Origin: Leuconostoc holzapfelii
Lineage (GTDB): Bacteria > Bacillota > Bacilli > Lactobacillales > Lactobacillaceae
Direction: 5' to 3'
Assembly (NCBI RefSeq): GCF_012396485.1
Contig: NZ_JAAXPO010000003.1
Span: 158,230 to 222,229, forward strand
DNA: 64,000 nucleotides
This document shows positions 1-9,277 of this stretch, piece by piece; positions within the stretch are counted from its first letter, which is position 1; each line of letters starts with the position of its first letter. Under the pieces are notes generated by a model. The model did no database searches. It was not told the origin of the DNA and saw nothing but the letters and a program-made list of their open reading frames with translations. Both the position numbers and the translations under genes were made by a program.

Positions 1-6
1 GTTCCA

Positions 7-1968
7 ATGAGTCAAAACAATTGGCGTCTGTTACCGCAACCTGCTGAAAAAACGGTGCGGCAGCTCGCGTCACAATTAAATATCTCACCACTCACAGCCA
101 CCATTGTGGCACAAAAGGGCTATACGACCCCGGAAGCAGCCTTTGGCTATCTTCAACCAAGCATTGACCAATTGCATGATCCCATGCAATTGCATGATAT
201 GGATAAGGTGTTGGAACGCTTAATGACGGCCGCTTTTGAAGGAGAAAAGATTGTTGTTTATGGGGATTACGATCTTGATGGCGTGACAAGTACCGCAGTG
301 ATGGTCGAGGCGTTGCAGGTACTTGGGGCTGATGTCACGGCCTACATACCTAACCGATTCCAAGATGGCTATGGGCCAAACTTAGCGGCCTACCAGCGGC
401 TCATTGAAGAGGGAGCCCAAGTGATTGTGACGGTCGATAACGGTGTGAGCGGACACGAAGCGGTGGCGTATGCGATGAGCCAAGGGGTGGACGTGATTAT
501 CACTGACCATCATGAACTGGCGCCTACACTGCCGGCAGCATATGCGATAATTCACCCCCGTCACCCAGAAAGCACTTATCCGTTTCAAGACTTGTCCGGT
601 GTTGGGGTGGCCTTTAAAGTGGCGCAGGCCTTACTCACGGATGGCGCACCTGTTGAAGACAAGAGTGAATTACCCACTGAATTACTCGATTTAGTCGCCT
701 TGGGTGAAATTGCTGATATGGTCTCTTTGACGGATGAAAACCGCACATTGGTGTCTTGGGGACTAAAGCAAATGGCGGAAACGCCGCGCCCAGGTATCGC
801 GGCACTTTTGAAAAGTGCCGGACAATTGCCGGAACAACCGATTATTTCAGAAACGGTGTCGTTCAAAATGGCGCCCCGTCTCAATGCGGTGGGACGGTTG
901 GGTGATGCCAAATTGGCATTAGACCTATTATTAACACAATCACCGGATGCTGCCACTGATATGGCGACACAAATTGAAGCGATTAATGCCCAGCGCCAAG
1001 CCATTGTCGAAGAAGTTTTTGGTGCTGCTAAGCAGTTAGCACTATCTGCTACACACGCCAACGATCAGGTCCTTGTCGTGGCTGGTGAAAATTGGCATCA
1101 AGGGATTCTTGGTATTGTCGCGAGCCGATTAGTCGAATTGCTACATAAGCCAGTCATTGTCTTAAGCCAAATTGATGGGACATATAAGGGTTCTGGTCGC
1201 ACTTTCGGCGACTTTGATTTATATGCTTTCATGGGACAATATCGTGAGTTGTATACAACTTTTGGTGGCCACGCAAGTGCCTTGGGGTTGGCAATTTCAC
1301 CCGATAAGTTAACCGTTTTGCGTACTCAATTAGCCGAGATGGCACCTATCGTTTTGCCTGAAAAAGCTGTCACGGTCAATATGATGTTGCCTGTGGCGCA
1401 ACTGGCACCAACAACGTATGATGACCTACAACTGATGGAACCGTTTGGCACGGGGAATCCGCAGCCTGCCTTTGGTTTTGAAACCCCTCAGATTGAAAAA
1501 GCGATGGCTATGGGATCAACACAGCAACACGTGAAGTTGACCTTGACCAATCAAATCGAGGCGGTCGGCTTCAATCATCCCGACTGGACGGCGATTGTGG
1601 CCCAACCACAAGGCGTGTCGTTTGTGGCGACTTTGGGCTTGAATTACTTCCGAGGTCAAGCCCGTTTGCAGTTGCTTTTAGCGGATGTCTCGTTACCAGA
1701 TGTGCCAGAAAATGACGCCCATAAACAATTCTTTGCGCAAGTCTATAAGTTTATTTATGCGCATCAAGACTTGAATTTTGGCCAAAATTTGGATAAAATA
1801 GCAAAGCAGCTACAGCTCACGCCAAAAGATCTTAATATCATGATCCAAGTCTTTATTGAACTTGGTTTTGTTAAAATTGAGGCTGGGTATGTAAAAATTA
1901 TTCCTAATGCCACCCAGAAGTCATTGACAACTTCAGTGACTTACCAAAAATTTCTGGCGAACCGTTAG
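7..1968 (+). CDS. recJ: Single-stranded-DNA-specific exonuclease RecJ
   Basis: 5'-to-3' single-strand DNA exonuclease of the DHH phosphoesterase superfamily, acting in recombination and repair in the cytoplasm. Visible motifs: the metal-binding DxDxD run in [13 protein letters not shown] (residues about 85-97), TVDNGVSG (142-149), the DHH triad at 167-169, and the [11 protein letters not shown] segment of the DHHA1 region. The 653 residues are shorter than Bacillus RecJ (about 780), the difference lying in the C-terminal region. The ATG at 7 is only six bases from the window edge, so no ribosome-binding site can be seen and an upstream start cannot be excluded, but [11 protein letters not shown] resembles normal RecJ N-termini. 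apt follows after 58 bp, the usual recJ-apt pairing in Firmicutes. Confidence 0.93.
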   Translation: MSQNNWRLLPQPAEKTVRQLASQLNISPLTATIVAQKGYTTPEAAFGYLQPSIDQLHDPMQLHDMDKVLERLMTAAFEGEKIVVYGDYDLDGVTSTAVMVEALQVLGADVTAYIPNRFQDGYGPNLAAYQRLIEEGAQVIVTVDNGVSGHEAVAYAMSQGVDVIITDHHELAPTLPAAYAIIHPRHPESTYPFQDLSGVGVAFKVAQALLTDGAPVEDKSELPTELLDLVALGEIADMVSLTDENRTLVSWGLKQMAETPRPGIAALLKSAGQLPEQPIISETVSFKMAPRLNAVGRLGDAKLALDLLLTQSPDAATDMATQIEAINAQRQAIVEEVFGAAKQLALSATHANDQVLVVAGENWHQGILGIVASRLVELLHKPVIVLSQIDGTYKGSGRTFGDFDLYAFMGQYRELYTTFGGHASALGLAISPDKLTVLRTQLAEMAPIVLPEKAVTVNMMLPVAQLAPTTYDDLQLMEPFGTGNPQPAFGFETPQIEKAMAMGSTQQHVKLTLTNQIEAVGFNHPDWTAIVAQPQGVSFVATLGLNYFRGQARLQLLLADVSLPDVPENDAHKQFFAQVYKFIYAHQDLNFGQNLDKIAKQLQLTPKDLNIMIQVFIELGFVKIEAGYVKIIPNATQKSLTTSVTYQKFLANR

Positions 1969-2026
1969 TGAGCAAAAAGAAAGCAAGGGTGCGTTAGCGC
2001 GAGCTGAACACGCTCAGAGAGAAAAT

Positions 2027-2557
2027 ATGACAGTAGATTTACATGATTATGTTGCCACCGTGGAGAACTTTCCCGAACCTGGCGTCAGTTTTCGTGATAT
2101 TTCACCCTTAATGGGTGATGGTGTGGCTTATCGCCAAGCAGTAGATGCCATTGCGGCATTTGCCAAGGATTTAAACGTAGACTTAATTGCAGGGCCTGAA
2201 TCACGTGGCTTTATCGTCGGGTCACCACTGGCCTATGCTTTAAATATTGGTTTTGTCCCAGCCCGCAAAGGTGGTAAGTTGCCACGTGAAGCAGTAAGTG
2301 CGTCTTATTCATTAGAATATGGCGGGGAAAACGTGCTAGAAATCCACAAGGATGCCATTCAACCAGGACAGCGTGTCTTGATTGTAGATGATTTATTGGC
2401 GACTGGTGGCACAATTAATGCCACGCGAGAAATCATTGAAAAATTAGGTGGTATCGTTGCTGGTGTGGCCTTTATCATTGAACTTAATGATTTGCATGGC
2501 CGTGAAAAAGTGATGTCGACCGGTGAGGTCCCATTCTTGGCACTGATGAATTATTAA
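2027..2557 (+). CDS. apt: Adenine phosphoribosyltransferase
   Basis: Purine salvage enzyme converting adenine and PRPP to AMP and pyrophosphate in the cytoplasm. The PRPP-binding signature [13 protein letters not shown] is at residues 117-129, and the N-terminal [14 protein letters not shown] stretch is typical of Apt. At 176 residues it has the family's normal length. The start is supported by AGAGAG about 7 nt upstream of the ATG. It lies directly downstream of recJ, probably in one transcript, and ends in a strong bidirectional terminator shared with the convergent transporter gene. Confidence 0.95.
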   Translation: MTVDLHDYVATVENFPEPGVSFRDISPLMGDGVAYRQAVDAIAAFAKDLNVDLIAGPESRGFIVGSPLAYALNIGFVPARKGGKLPREAVSASYSLEYGGENVLEIHKDAIQPGQRVLIVDDLLATGGTINATREIIEKLGGIVAGVAFIIELNDLHGREKVMSTGEVPFLALMNY

Positions 2558-2587
2558 AAAAGCAACCACAAAGTGGTTGCTTTTTTC
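2556..2587. terminator. Bidirectional terminator between apt and the EamA transporter
   Basis: Perfect 9-bp stem AGCAACCAC/GTGGTTGCT with an AAA loop, flanked by an A-run on the left and a T-run on the right, so it can stop transcription of both convergent genes. It overlaps the last bases of the minus-strand gene. Confidence 0.9.
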
Positions 2588-3468
2588 TATGGTTGCTGGC
2601 GACGATAAATGACAATGCTTTCCCAGACAAATACTGCGATGCCCGCCCAAATGAAGGCAAACACGGCCAGTTTTTGCAGATGAAATGGTTCGTGTAAGAC
2701 TAGAATAGCCATGAGCAGCTGGATGGTTGGACTTAAATATTGAATAAAGCCTAACGTCATAAAACTGGTGTTTTTAGTGGCGACAGCAAATAGGGCTAAT
2801 GGCAGCACGGTCACAGCACCACTTACGATAATGAGGCCCGTAATCATCGGACCATTTTGTGTCATCACGTGCGGTGATGTGAGCAGATAGATGCCTGCAA
2901 ACGGGGCGACAAAAAGGGTTTCTAAAGTGAGGGAAATGGTGGCTGGCAATGGGACTTGCTTTTTAATGAGACTGTACAAGCAAAATGTGGCCGCCATTAA
3001 CAAGGTGGTGGCGGGTAAACGTCCCGTTTGCACAGTGAGCATCAACACGCCAACAGCGACCAATATAAGCGCCAACACTTTGGCACGCGAAAGCCGTTCA
3101 TGTAAAAAGATTACTGCAACAGCAACGTTCATTAACGGCATGATGTAATAGCCTAAGCTCGCCTCGGTTGCTTGATGATGGGTCACCATGACAATATAAA
3201 TCAGCCAATTGACGGTGATGAATAAGCTACTGAGAATGATCCAAATCAGCTTGCCGGTTTGAATCAATTGCTTAAGTGTTTGCCAAATGGTACCCCAGTT
3301 ATTTTGAACCAAGAGCACGATACCAAGCGTGACGAGGGACCAGATAATCCGATACGATAAGATATCCAACGCCGGTACAGCGTGAAGTAATTCCCAAAAG
3401 ACCCCCAACATGCCCCACAAAACATAGGCGAGTAGACCAGAGGTCACGCCTAGCCGATTATTTGTCAT
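2587..3468 (-). CDS. rarD: EamA/RarD family transporter
   Basis: Integral membrane protein of the drug/metabolite transporter superfamily with about ten hydrophobic segments. The N-terminus (NRLGVTSGLLAYVLWGMLGVFWELLHAVPALDILSYRI) is characteristic of the RarD subfamily. The substrate is unknown; chloramphenicol sensitivity in the subfamily name does not establish a substrate here. Two in-frame ATGs exist. The upstream one (3474) is only 3 nt from AGGAG, while the one at 3468 has 8-9 nt spacing and is preferred; this gives 293 residues. It is monocistronic, convergent with apt. Confidence 0.82.
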   Translation of the reverse strand: MTNNRLGVTSGLLAYVLWGMLGVFWELLHAVPALDILSYRIIWSLVTLGIVLLVQNNWGTIWQTLKQLIQTGKLIWIILSSLFITVNWLIYIVMVTHHQATEASLGYYIMPLMNVAVAVIFLHERLSRAKVLALILVAVGVLMLTVQTGRLPATTLLMAATFCLYSLIKKQVPLPATISLTLETLFVAPFAGIYLLTSPHVMTQNGPMITGLIIVSGAVTVLPLALFAVATKNTSFMTLGFIQYLSPTIQLLMAILVLHEPFHLQKLAVFAFIWAGIAVFVWESIVIYRRQQP

Positions 3469-3552
3469 CGCCATTTCTCCTAAACAGATTAAAAACTCGT
3501 TTATATCATATCATAATACGATAAAGAGAATATGTTAAGACAGTGATTGCAA

Positions 3553-3580
3553 TAAAAAAAGTATCACAGACGTGATACTT
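3553..3580 (-). terminator. Terminator of the 5207-3579 minus-strand group
   Basis: Stem AGTATCAC/GTGATACT (3560-3567 with 3572-3579), loop of 4. Read on the minus strand it is followed by a run of seven T. The stem begins inside the stop codon of the methyltransferase-like gene. Confidence 0.85.
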
Positions 3581-4277
3581 ACTTGACTAAAAATACTTGA
3601 TCCTTGATGTCATCAAATGATTGATGATGACGGTTAAGTGCCGCAGGTGGAGTGTTGTGTGCAGTGGCCCAAAATCCAGGTGAATTTGTTGCCTGATTCG
3701 CTTCGCCAATGACGATAAAATCGCCAGTAAAGTGTTGTTGGCGGAGACGTTGTAAAATTTCAAGGTCACTTGTCGTTGTGTCAGGGGCCCAACTCATGAT
3801 CAAGACGTCAAATGGATAGGTGGTTAGGGCTTGACTAGCGGAACATGGCAACACGGCTGTCCAAGGTGTTGGCAGCTGATTATCTTGGCCTGCCCAGGCA
3901 AAATTATCTGTGGCAACCACCTGATCGCCGCGCGCCCTTAGACCATGCGTGATAACGCCGTTGCCGGCCATGATTTCCAAAACTTGTCGACCCGCGATGA
4001 ATTGATGGAGGTCGTCAAGCCATTGATTATTGGGTAAATGCCAGACGCCATAGGTGGTGATGACTTGTTGGCGGAAATTAGCCAACAAGTCATCAAGTGG
4101 CATTAAATCCGGATTTTTGACCAATTGGGTCACACTAAATCCCAAGTGTGGGAGGGGCTGATCAGGCAGTTGTTGTTGCCCCAATCCGACAAAAGTTGTC
4201 AGGGCCGCATCGATTTTTCGTTGAGCAAAGGCGTCGTTAGCAAATTGCCGTTTAAATGCTTGTAACTGCTCAATCAT
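3579..4277 (-). CDS. Class I SAM-dependent methyltransferase-like protein
   Basis: 232 residues with a Rossmann-type motif I at about 99-112 (VLEIMAGNGVITHG), followed by an acidic strand end in VVATDNFAW, as in class I SAM methyltransferases. Residues 1-90 form a helical extension without a recognised motif. The substrate cannot be told from sequence. The start overlaps the upstream membrane protein gene by 8 bp, which indicates translational coupling. A distant non-catalytic SAM-binding protein is possible, because motifs II-IV are weak. Confidence 0.6.
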   Translation of the reverse strand: MIEQLQAFKRQFANDAFAQRKIDAALTTFVGLGQQQLPDQPLPHLGFSVTQLVKNPDLMPLDDLLANFRQQVITTYGVWHLPNNQWLDDLHQFIAGRQVLEIMAGNGVITHGLRARGDQVVATDNFAWAGQDNQLPTPWTAVLPCSASQALTTYPFDVLIMSWAPDTTTSDLEILQRLRQQHFTGDFIVIGEANQATNSPGFWATAHNTPPAALNRHHQSFDDIKDQVFLVK

Positions 4278-4581
4278 CGTCGGTCACATCGCGGCGATGA
4301 TTGGCGTGGTTTGCCGTTGCGTCAAAATGGTAACGCTTGCCGTTAAAATCCCAATTAACACCACGCCCGTACCGATCGTGATGACGCACCCGCCAAAACG
4401 TGACGAGGGCAACAAGGCCTAAAATGGCCAATGCTAACAAAACCAGCAATAAGACCAGTACCAAGCCGATCAACAGGGCTGGAACGGCCACACCGACCAC
4501 GGTTAAAATCACCGGAATGGCGATAATTAGGCAGATAATGAAGGTGACAATGGCGCCAATATATTCAAATATACGTCGCAT
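4270..4581 (-). CDS. Small two-helix membrane protein of unknown function
   Basis: 103 residues. Hydrophobic segments cover roughly residues 8-65 and probably form two transmembrane helices. They are followed by a basic, His-rich cytosolic tail (RVRHHDRYGRGVNWDFNGKRYHFDATANHANHRR) that ends in an acidic DVTDDD. I do not recognise a family. A GAAAGGAG ribosome-binding site lies about 6 nt before the ATG. It sits between the Spx-adaptor gene and the methyltransferase-like gene, overlapping the latter, so the three are probably co-transcribed. Confidence 0.6.
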   Translation of the reverse strand: MRRIFEYIGAIVTFIICLIIAIPVILTVVGVAVPALLIGLVLVLLLVLLALAILGLVALVTFWRVRHHDRYGRGVNWDFNGKRYHFDATANHANHRRDVTDDD

Positions 4582-4607
4582 TATGTGCTCCTTTCAACTG
4601 GCAGAAC

Positions 4608-5207
4608 TTAGGCCATCGCTTCAAGATGGGCTTGGAGGGCTTTTGGTGTGATGTGGTTGCCAAGAAGGGGGCCAAAAATTTGTACCAAATTGGCAATGGA
4701 GAAGTCGGTGACTAATTGAATCGCATCATCTGTGAAGGTGTCAATGGCAATGGCGGCTTCTTGATTCTGCAACATTTTGTGGGCCAATTGTTGGTCAGCA
4801 AGCACAGCAGATAGCGTTTCATCTGCATGACGGTTGCTCAAAAAATCAGTAATATCAAGGCCCACTTGTTTGGCAGTTGCGACAGACAAGGCCTCTGAAT
4901 AGGCTTGCTTATGATTGGTGACTTGTTGTTGAATCTGTACGAGGAACTTGCGGGCTTTTTTATTCCCTTCGATTTGAGCGGCTTTATAGTCACAAACGAC
5001 ATGGAAAATCGTATGTGCTAATGAGGCTGGCGCTTGTGTCAACGTTGCGCGGTGGGCTTGGTAGTCGGCCACGACATCGGCGTTGACCAAGGGGATAAAG
5101 CGGAGATGAGCGTGAGCCGCGAGGTCTGGTGTAATATGGAGCAGACGTTCTTCGGTTTTTAAACAGACAGGTGAAAAGGGGTTAGAAAAATGGTAGATAT
5201 CAATCAT
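4608..5207 (-). CDS. spxH: ClpXP adaptor SpxH (YjbH), DsbA-like fold
   Basis: Adaptor that presents the redox regulator Spx to ClpXP in Firmicutes. The N-terminus IYHFSNPFSPVC matches the thioredoxin-fold YjbH family. The usual CxxC is reduced here to S12-P-V-C15, so a thiol-disulfide exchange role is unlikely. The ATG at 5207 is chosen because GGAGG lies 7 nt upstream; the open frame extends a further 17 codons without a ribosome-binding site. At 199 residues it is somewhat shorter than the Bacillus protein. It lies divergent from relQ, an arrangement common around yjbH-yjbM in Firmicutes. Confidence 0.8.
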   Translation of the reverse strand: MIDIYHFSNPFSPVCLKTEERLLHITPDLAAHAHLRFIPLVNADVVADYQAHRATLTQAPASLAHTIFHVVCDYKAAQIEGNKKARKFLVQIQQQVTNHKQAYSEALSVATAKQVGLDITDFLSNRHADETLSAVLADQQLAHKMLQNQEAAIAIDTFTDDAIQLVTDFSIANLVQIFGPLLGNHITPKALQAHLEAMA

Positions 5208-5264
5208 GATATGCCTCCGTATAGATGATGGTGATACGTGCATGTAGTTATTGTCCAAAAAGTT

Positions 5265-5293
5265 ATTTTACCCGCATTTCATGCCGATGTCGA
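5265..5293 (-). promoter_or_regulatory. Candidate promoter of spxH
   Basis: On the minus strand TCGACA (5288-5293) and TAAAAT (5265-5270) are separated by 17 bp, giving a start point about 50 nt before the spxH ATG. The rest of the 5208-5472 interval holds no gene I can support. Confidence 0.45.
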
Positions 5294-5472
5294 CTGATAC
5301 GCTCAAAACAAAATCGGATGTGTGTTAAAATAAAATGTGAGGGCAATAAACCATATCAGCCGATCTCATTTCGTGAACATTATTTTAATGATAGCAAAAT
5401 GAGTCGCTGAAGTTGAAAAAGGGACAACCAAGTCTGCCTGAATGATAATTATGTTGAGAAAGAGGTGTCATT

Positions 5473-6051
5473 ATGAATTGGGACCAATTCTTTGTGCCAT
5501 ATGAGCAGACAGTGACAGAATTAAAAGTAAAGCTGCGTGGTTTACGCGAACAATATGAACAAGATGGCGAAAATTCACCCATCGAGTTCGTGACTGGTCG
5601 GGTAAAATCACAAGCTTCAATTGAAGAAAAAATTATACGACGGCACCTAGATGAGTCGCGTTTAGCCCTTGACTTGCAAGATATTGCGGGTGTTCGGGTG
5701 ATGACAAAATATGTTGAAGATGTCTACCGCGTTGTTGAATTGCTTCGGGAACGCTCAGATTTTCAAATCTTAGAAGAACGCGATTATGTGATGAATGCCA
5801 AGCCATCAGGCTACCGCTCGTATCATATTGTGATTGAATATCCTGTTCAGATGTACCATGGGGAAAAAAAGGTACTGGCGGAAATTCAAGTACGTACAAT
5901 TGCCATGAATGTCTGGGCTACAATAGAACATGACTTACGTTATAAGCATGGCAATGAATTACCAGCGGACATGGCAGAACAGTTGACGTCGTTGGCCGAT
6001 GAAAACTTTGAATGGGATCAACGCGTCAGTGAAATTCGGGCGGCTGAATGA
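5473..6051 (+). CDS. relQ: Small alarmone synthetase RelQ (GTP pyrophosphokinase)
   Basis: Transfers pyrophosphate from ATP to GTP/GDP to make (p)ppGpp. It is a single-domain RelA/SpoT synthetase of 192 residues without the hydrolase, TGS or ACT domains of Rel. Synthetase motifs seen: LDLQDIAGVRVM (66-77), KPSGYRSYH (110-118), EIQVRT (137-142) and EHDLRYK (152-158). It overlaps nadK by 4 bp (ATGA), so the two are translationally coupled. Known RelQ proteins form tetramers regulated by pppGpp and RNA, but nothing in this sequence tests that. Confidence 0.92.
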   Translation: MNWDQFFVPYEQTVTELKVKLRGLREQYEQDGENSPIEFVTGRVKSQASIEEKIIRRHLDESRLALDLQDIAGVRVMTKYVEDVYRVVELLRERSDFQILEERDYVMNAKPSGYRSYHIVIEYPVQMYHGEKKVLAEIQVRTIAMNVWATIEHDLRYKHGNELPADMAEQLTSLADENFEWDQRVSEIRAAE

Positions 6052-6842
6052 AAATAGCAATTTTTAACAATCATGATTCCAGTTCTCAAACCATTACCCA
6101 AGCCCTGACTGCGGCACTGGCGGCAGCAGGATTAATGCTTGATAATGACCACCCAGACGTGGTCGTTTCAGTCGGCGGTGATGGCACTTTTTTGGGTGCG
6201 TTTCAAAAGTATGTTGATCAAATTGATACAGTTCGCTTTGTTGGCTTGCATACGGGTCATCTTGGGTTTTACACGGACTGGTTACGCACCGAATTGCCAC
6301 AAATGGTGGCAAGTCTACGCCATGATGACAGTGAAAAAGTGAGCTATCCGCTGCTGGATATGACCGTTGTTTATGACAGTGGTGAACAGTATCATTATTT
6401 GGCATTAAATGAGGCGGCAATTAAGCAGCCGTTGGGCACCCTCGTGGCGGATATCTACTTAGGTGGCCGGGTTTTTGAACGCTTTCGTGGGGATGGGATT
6501 GCAGTGGCCACACCATCAGGATCAACGGCCTACAACAAAGCAAATGGTGGCGCTGTATTACATCCCAGTATTCCAGCAATTCAAATGTCAGAAATTGCTT
6601 CGATTAATAATCGGGTCTTTCGAACCCTCGGCTCACCGTTAATTGTGCCTGATGGTCAAGAAATCGTGATGAAGCCACAGAGTGATAATTTTTTGGTCAT
6701 GTATGACCAATCAGATATCAAGGGGCAAAATATTACGGAACTACGCTTTCGGGTAGCTGATCAAAAAATCCATTTTGCTGCTTATCGTCATGTGGATTTT
6801 TGGCAGCGTGTTAAGCGTGCGTTCATCAGTGATTTGAGTTAA
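6048..6842 (+). CDS. nadK: NAD kinase
   Basis: Phosphorylates NAD to NADP in the cytoplasm. The catalytic GGDGT loop is at 43-47, NE at 121-122, and the glycine-rich TPSGSTAYNKANGG segment at about 155-168. Its 264 residues match Gram-positive NadK. The start overlaps the relQ stop. The relQ-nadK-rluD-mgtE order is a conserved Lactobacillales neighbourhood linking alarmone, NADP and ribosome functions. Confidence 0.94.
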   Translation: MKIAIFNNHDSSSQTITQALTAALAAAGLMLDNDHPDVVVSVGGDGTFLGAFQKYVDQIDTVRFVGLHTGHLGFYTDWLRTELPQMVASLRHDDSEKVSYPLLDMTVVYDSGEQYHYLALNEAAIKQPLGTLVADIYLGGRVFERFRGDGIAVATPSGSTAYNKANGGAVLHPSIPAIQMSEIASINNRVFRTLGSPLIVPDGQEIVMKPQSDNFLVMYDQSDIKGQNITELRFRVADQKIHFAAYRHVDFWQRVKRAFISDLS

Positions 6843-6869
6843 TCACGCGAATTAAATGAGAGGACTGTT

Positions 6870-6896
6870 TTGCGCTCAAGTTGCGTAAAACGTTGA
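6870..6896 (+). CDS. Possible 8-codon leader ORF upstream of rluD
   Basis: A TTG 5 nt after GAGAGGA opens an 8-codon frame (MRSSCVKR) ending in TGA at 6894-6896, 5 nt before the ATG of the pseudouridine synthase gene, which itself has no Shine-Dalgarno. Translation is inferred only from spacing. The same layout occurs in front of glk and mtnN. Confidence 0.3.
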   Translation: MRSSCVKR

Positions 6897-6901
6897 ATAA
6901 T

Positions 6902-7804
6902 ATGCAATTTACATGGACCTATTCGGGAACCGAACAGCGAAAAGTTCGGACATTTTTACAAGCCCATGGCGTCTCACACCGAATGTTTAGTCAAATGAAA
7001 CATAACGGGGGCGCAATTTTAAAGAATGGTCAGGCGGTTTATACGTCGGATTATTTAGATGATGGTGATGAAGTGACGATCATTATGCCGACTGAAAAAA
7101 GTAATGATTTGGTCGTGCCGGATTACAAGCCACTGGACATCATTTTTGAAAATGAGCATTGGCTGGTCGTGGATAAGCCCTACGGGGTGACCACAGTGCC
7201 AGGTCATGCGGATCGCTTGCATACGCTTGTGAATCAAGTCAAAGGCCATTTAGAAGAAATCAATGCCGAAGATTTGGTGCCACACGTGGTGACGCGCTTA
7301 GACCGAGATACGTCAGGCATCGTCTTACTGGCCAAGCACCGTTTTGCGCATGCCGTCTTGGATCAACAGTTACAAGAACATACGGTTGAAAAATTTTATT
7401 TGGCCTATCCCAGCGGCATTTTGCCTGAAGACCATGGCGACATTAATGCGCCCATTGGCCGTGTTGAAGGCGATTTTATCAAGCGTGAAGTGCGTGATGA
7501 TGGTAAGGATTCACGGACTGAGTATTGGGTTGAACGGCGTTATGATGAAAACGGTGAACACCCGATGACACGGGTACGTGTGCAGCTGCATACTGGGCGT
7601 ACGCATCAGATTAGGGTTCATTTTCAAAATATCGGTCATCCTTTGGTGGGCGATGATTTGTATGGTGGCCCACTTTGGCATGGTTTATCACGCCAAGCGT
7701 TACATGCTTATCATATGAAGTTTTATGATCCGTTTATTGAAGATTTCCGTGAATTTAATACGAAATTACCTGAAGATTTAAAAGGGCTGCGCGATTTGGC
7801 ATAA
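6902..7804 (+). CDS. RluA/RluD family 23S rRNA pseudouridine synthase
   Basis: Isomerises specific uridines in RNA. The catalytic signature RLDRDTSG is at about 132-139 (numbered from the ATG at 6902), with Asp134 as the predicted nucleophile. An S4-like RNA-binding region precedes it, and the RTHQIRVHF motif lies near residue 235. The start is uncertain. A TTG at 6881 is in frame but lies 16 nt from GAGAGGA, while the ATG at 6902 has no Shine-Dalgarno. The ribosome-binding site is instead ideally placed for a tiny out-of-frame ORF (6870-6896), so coupled re-initiation is possible. Which uridine is modified cannot be read from sequence. Confidence 0.88.
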   Translation: MQFTWTYSGTEQRKVRTFLQAHGVSHRMFSQMKHNGGAILKNGQAVYTSDYLDDGDEVTIIMPTEKSNDLVVPDYKPLDIIFENEHWLVVDKPYGVTTVPGHADRLHTLVNQVKGHLEEINAEDLVPHVVTRLDRDTSGIVLLAKHRFAHAVLDQQLQEHTVEKFYLAYPSGILPEDHGDINAPIGRVEGDFIKREVRDDGKDSRTEYWVERRYDENGEHPMTRVRVQLHTGRTHQIRVHFQNIGHPLVGDDLYGGPLWHGLSRQALHAYHMKFYDPFIEDFREFNTKLPEDLKGLRDLA

Positions 7805-7853
7805 CCTCATCGCGTTTTTGATTGACGCGCCTTGAGAAGATAGGATAGATCAC

Positions 7854-9218
7854 ATGGCAGAACAAATTGAACAATTAGATCAGACCATTCAACTCTTGTC
7901 TGACTTATTACAATCCGGTCAAGATCACGAATTTATTGACAGTTTTGAAGCTTTGCACGATTTTGAAATGGCACAAGTCTACGCAGAGTTGCCGGTGCAA
8001 TTTCGCGCAGTTGCTTGGCGGTTGTTGTCGATTGCTATTTTAGCCACCGTTTTTGATAATTTGGCAGTTGATGAGGTCGATATTGTGGCACTTTTGCAAG
8101 AAATGCCACCACAGCGTGGGACACAAGTACTGCAAGCCATGTATACCGATAATGCGGTGGACTTGTTGCAAGAAATGTCGCCACGGCAAATTGCCACGTA
8201 TTTAAGCCTGATGCCTAAGTCAGAAGCAGAATCGGCCCGACAATTGATTAACTATGATGATCAAACGGCTGGCTCGCTGATGTCAACCGAGTACTTGGCG
8301 GTAAAAGAAGATCTCAGAGTTGACGACGTGATGCGCTTGGTGAAAAAACAAGCGTTAGAAGCTGAGTCAATCAGTTATGTGTACGTTTTGGACCGACAAG
8401 GGCTGTTGGTTGGGGTCATTTCGTTGCGTGATTTGCTGACGCATCCAGACAATTTGCCAGTCTCAGAGATTACCAACGACCGTATCATCAGCGTGTCGGC
8501 AGGGGATGATCAAGAACAAGTTGCGCAAATCGTGGCTGATTATAATTTCTTGTCAATCCCTGTCACAGACGACGATCAGCATCTACTGGGGGTTATCACA
8601 GTGGATGATATCGTGGATGTTATTGATGAAGAGGCCGTTGAAGACTATTCTGGTTTGGCTGCGGTTAACGTCAGTCAAATTAATGATTCGCCTTGGCATT
8701 CGGCCATTAAGCGCATTCCGTGGCTCATTGCTTTGTTACTTTTAGGTATGGCCACGGCCACCGTGATTGGTTCATTTGATGAATTGGTCAAGCAAGCCGC
8801 AATTTTGGCTGCTTTTATCTCGTTGATTACTGGGACAGCTGGGAATGCAGGGACCCAGTCACTGGCCTTGGCTGTGCGACGCATTGCCGTAGGTAGTGAA
8901 CACAGTGGTTGGCAGGACTTTTTAAGTGAAGTTTTGGCTGGTTTGCTGGTCGGCCTTGCAACAGGTGCTTCAGTATTTGTGATTGTGACCATTTGGAAAC
9001 ATAATTTGATTCTGGGGTTTGCGGTCGGCATTGCGATGATGATGGCCATTTTGGTGGCCAATTTAGCCGGTTACCTGATTCCGTTGGTCATTCATAAAAT
9101 TGGCTTTGATCCAGCGGTTGCAAGTGGGCCATTTATTACAACATTATCTGACTTGACCTCCGTGTTAATCTATTTTAATGTGGCACAACTGTTCATTTCA
9201 CAATTGAGTGGCAGTTAG
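7854..9218 (+). CDS. mgtE: Magnesium transporter MgtE
   Basis: Mg2+-gated Mg2+ channel in the plasma membrane. The N-terminal superhelical MgtE_N domain spans about 1-130 and the paired CBS domains about 135-255 (LLVGVISLRDLLTH, HLLGVITVDDIVDVIDE). Five hydrophobic segments cover 285-454, including the TGTAGNAGTQSLALAVR pore region. The 454-residue length is normal. AGGA lies 9 nt before the ATG. It closes the relQ-nadK-rluD-mgtE group. Confidence 0.94.
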   Translation: MAEQIEQLDQTIQLLSDLLQSGQDHEFIDSFEALHDFEMAQVYAELPVQFRAVAWRLLSIAILATVFDNLAVDEVDIVALLQEMPPQRGTQVLQAMYTDNAVDLLQEMSPRQIATYLSLMPKSEAESARQLINYDDQTAGSLMSTEYLAVKEDLRVDDVMRLVKKQALEAESISYVYVLDRQGLLVGVISLRDLLTHPDNLPVSEITNDRIISVSAGDDQEQVAQIVADYNFLSIPVTDDDQHLLGVITVDDIVDVIDEEAVEDYSGLAAVNVSQINDSPWHSAIKRIPWLIALLLLGMATATVIGSFDELVKQAAILAAFISLITGTAGNAGTQSLALAVRRIAVGSEHSGWQDFLSEVLAGLLVGLATGASVFVIVTIWKHNLILGFAVGIAMMMAILVANLAGYLIPLVIHKIGFDPAVASGPFITTLSDLTSVLIYFNVAQLFISQLSGS

Positions 9219-9220
9219 AC

Positions 9221-9249
9221 TTGTCGTCTGATGCATGATTGTGTATACT
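9221..9249 (+). promoter_or_regulatory. Promoter of the LCP gene
   Basis: TTGTCG (9221-9226), 17-bp spacer, TATACT (9244-9249), placed about 28 nt before the ATG, in the gap after mgtE. Confidence 0.6.
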
Positions 9250-9277
9250 TTTGATAAATGAGGCGAGGAGATAAAAC

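Noticed and set aside
5225..5410. 61-codon ORF between spxH and relQ
   Set aside because: No ribosome-binding site, no recognisable sequence, and it overlaps the spxH promoter region.
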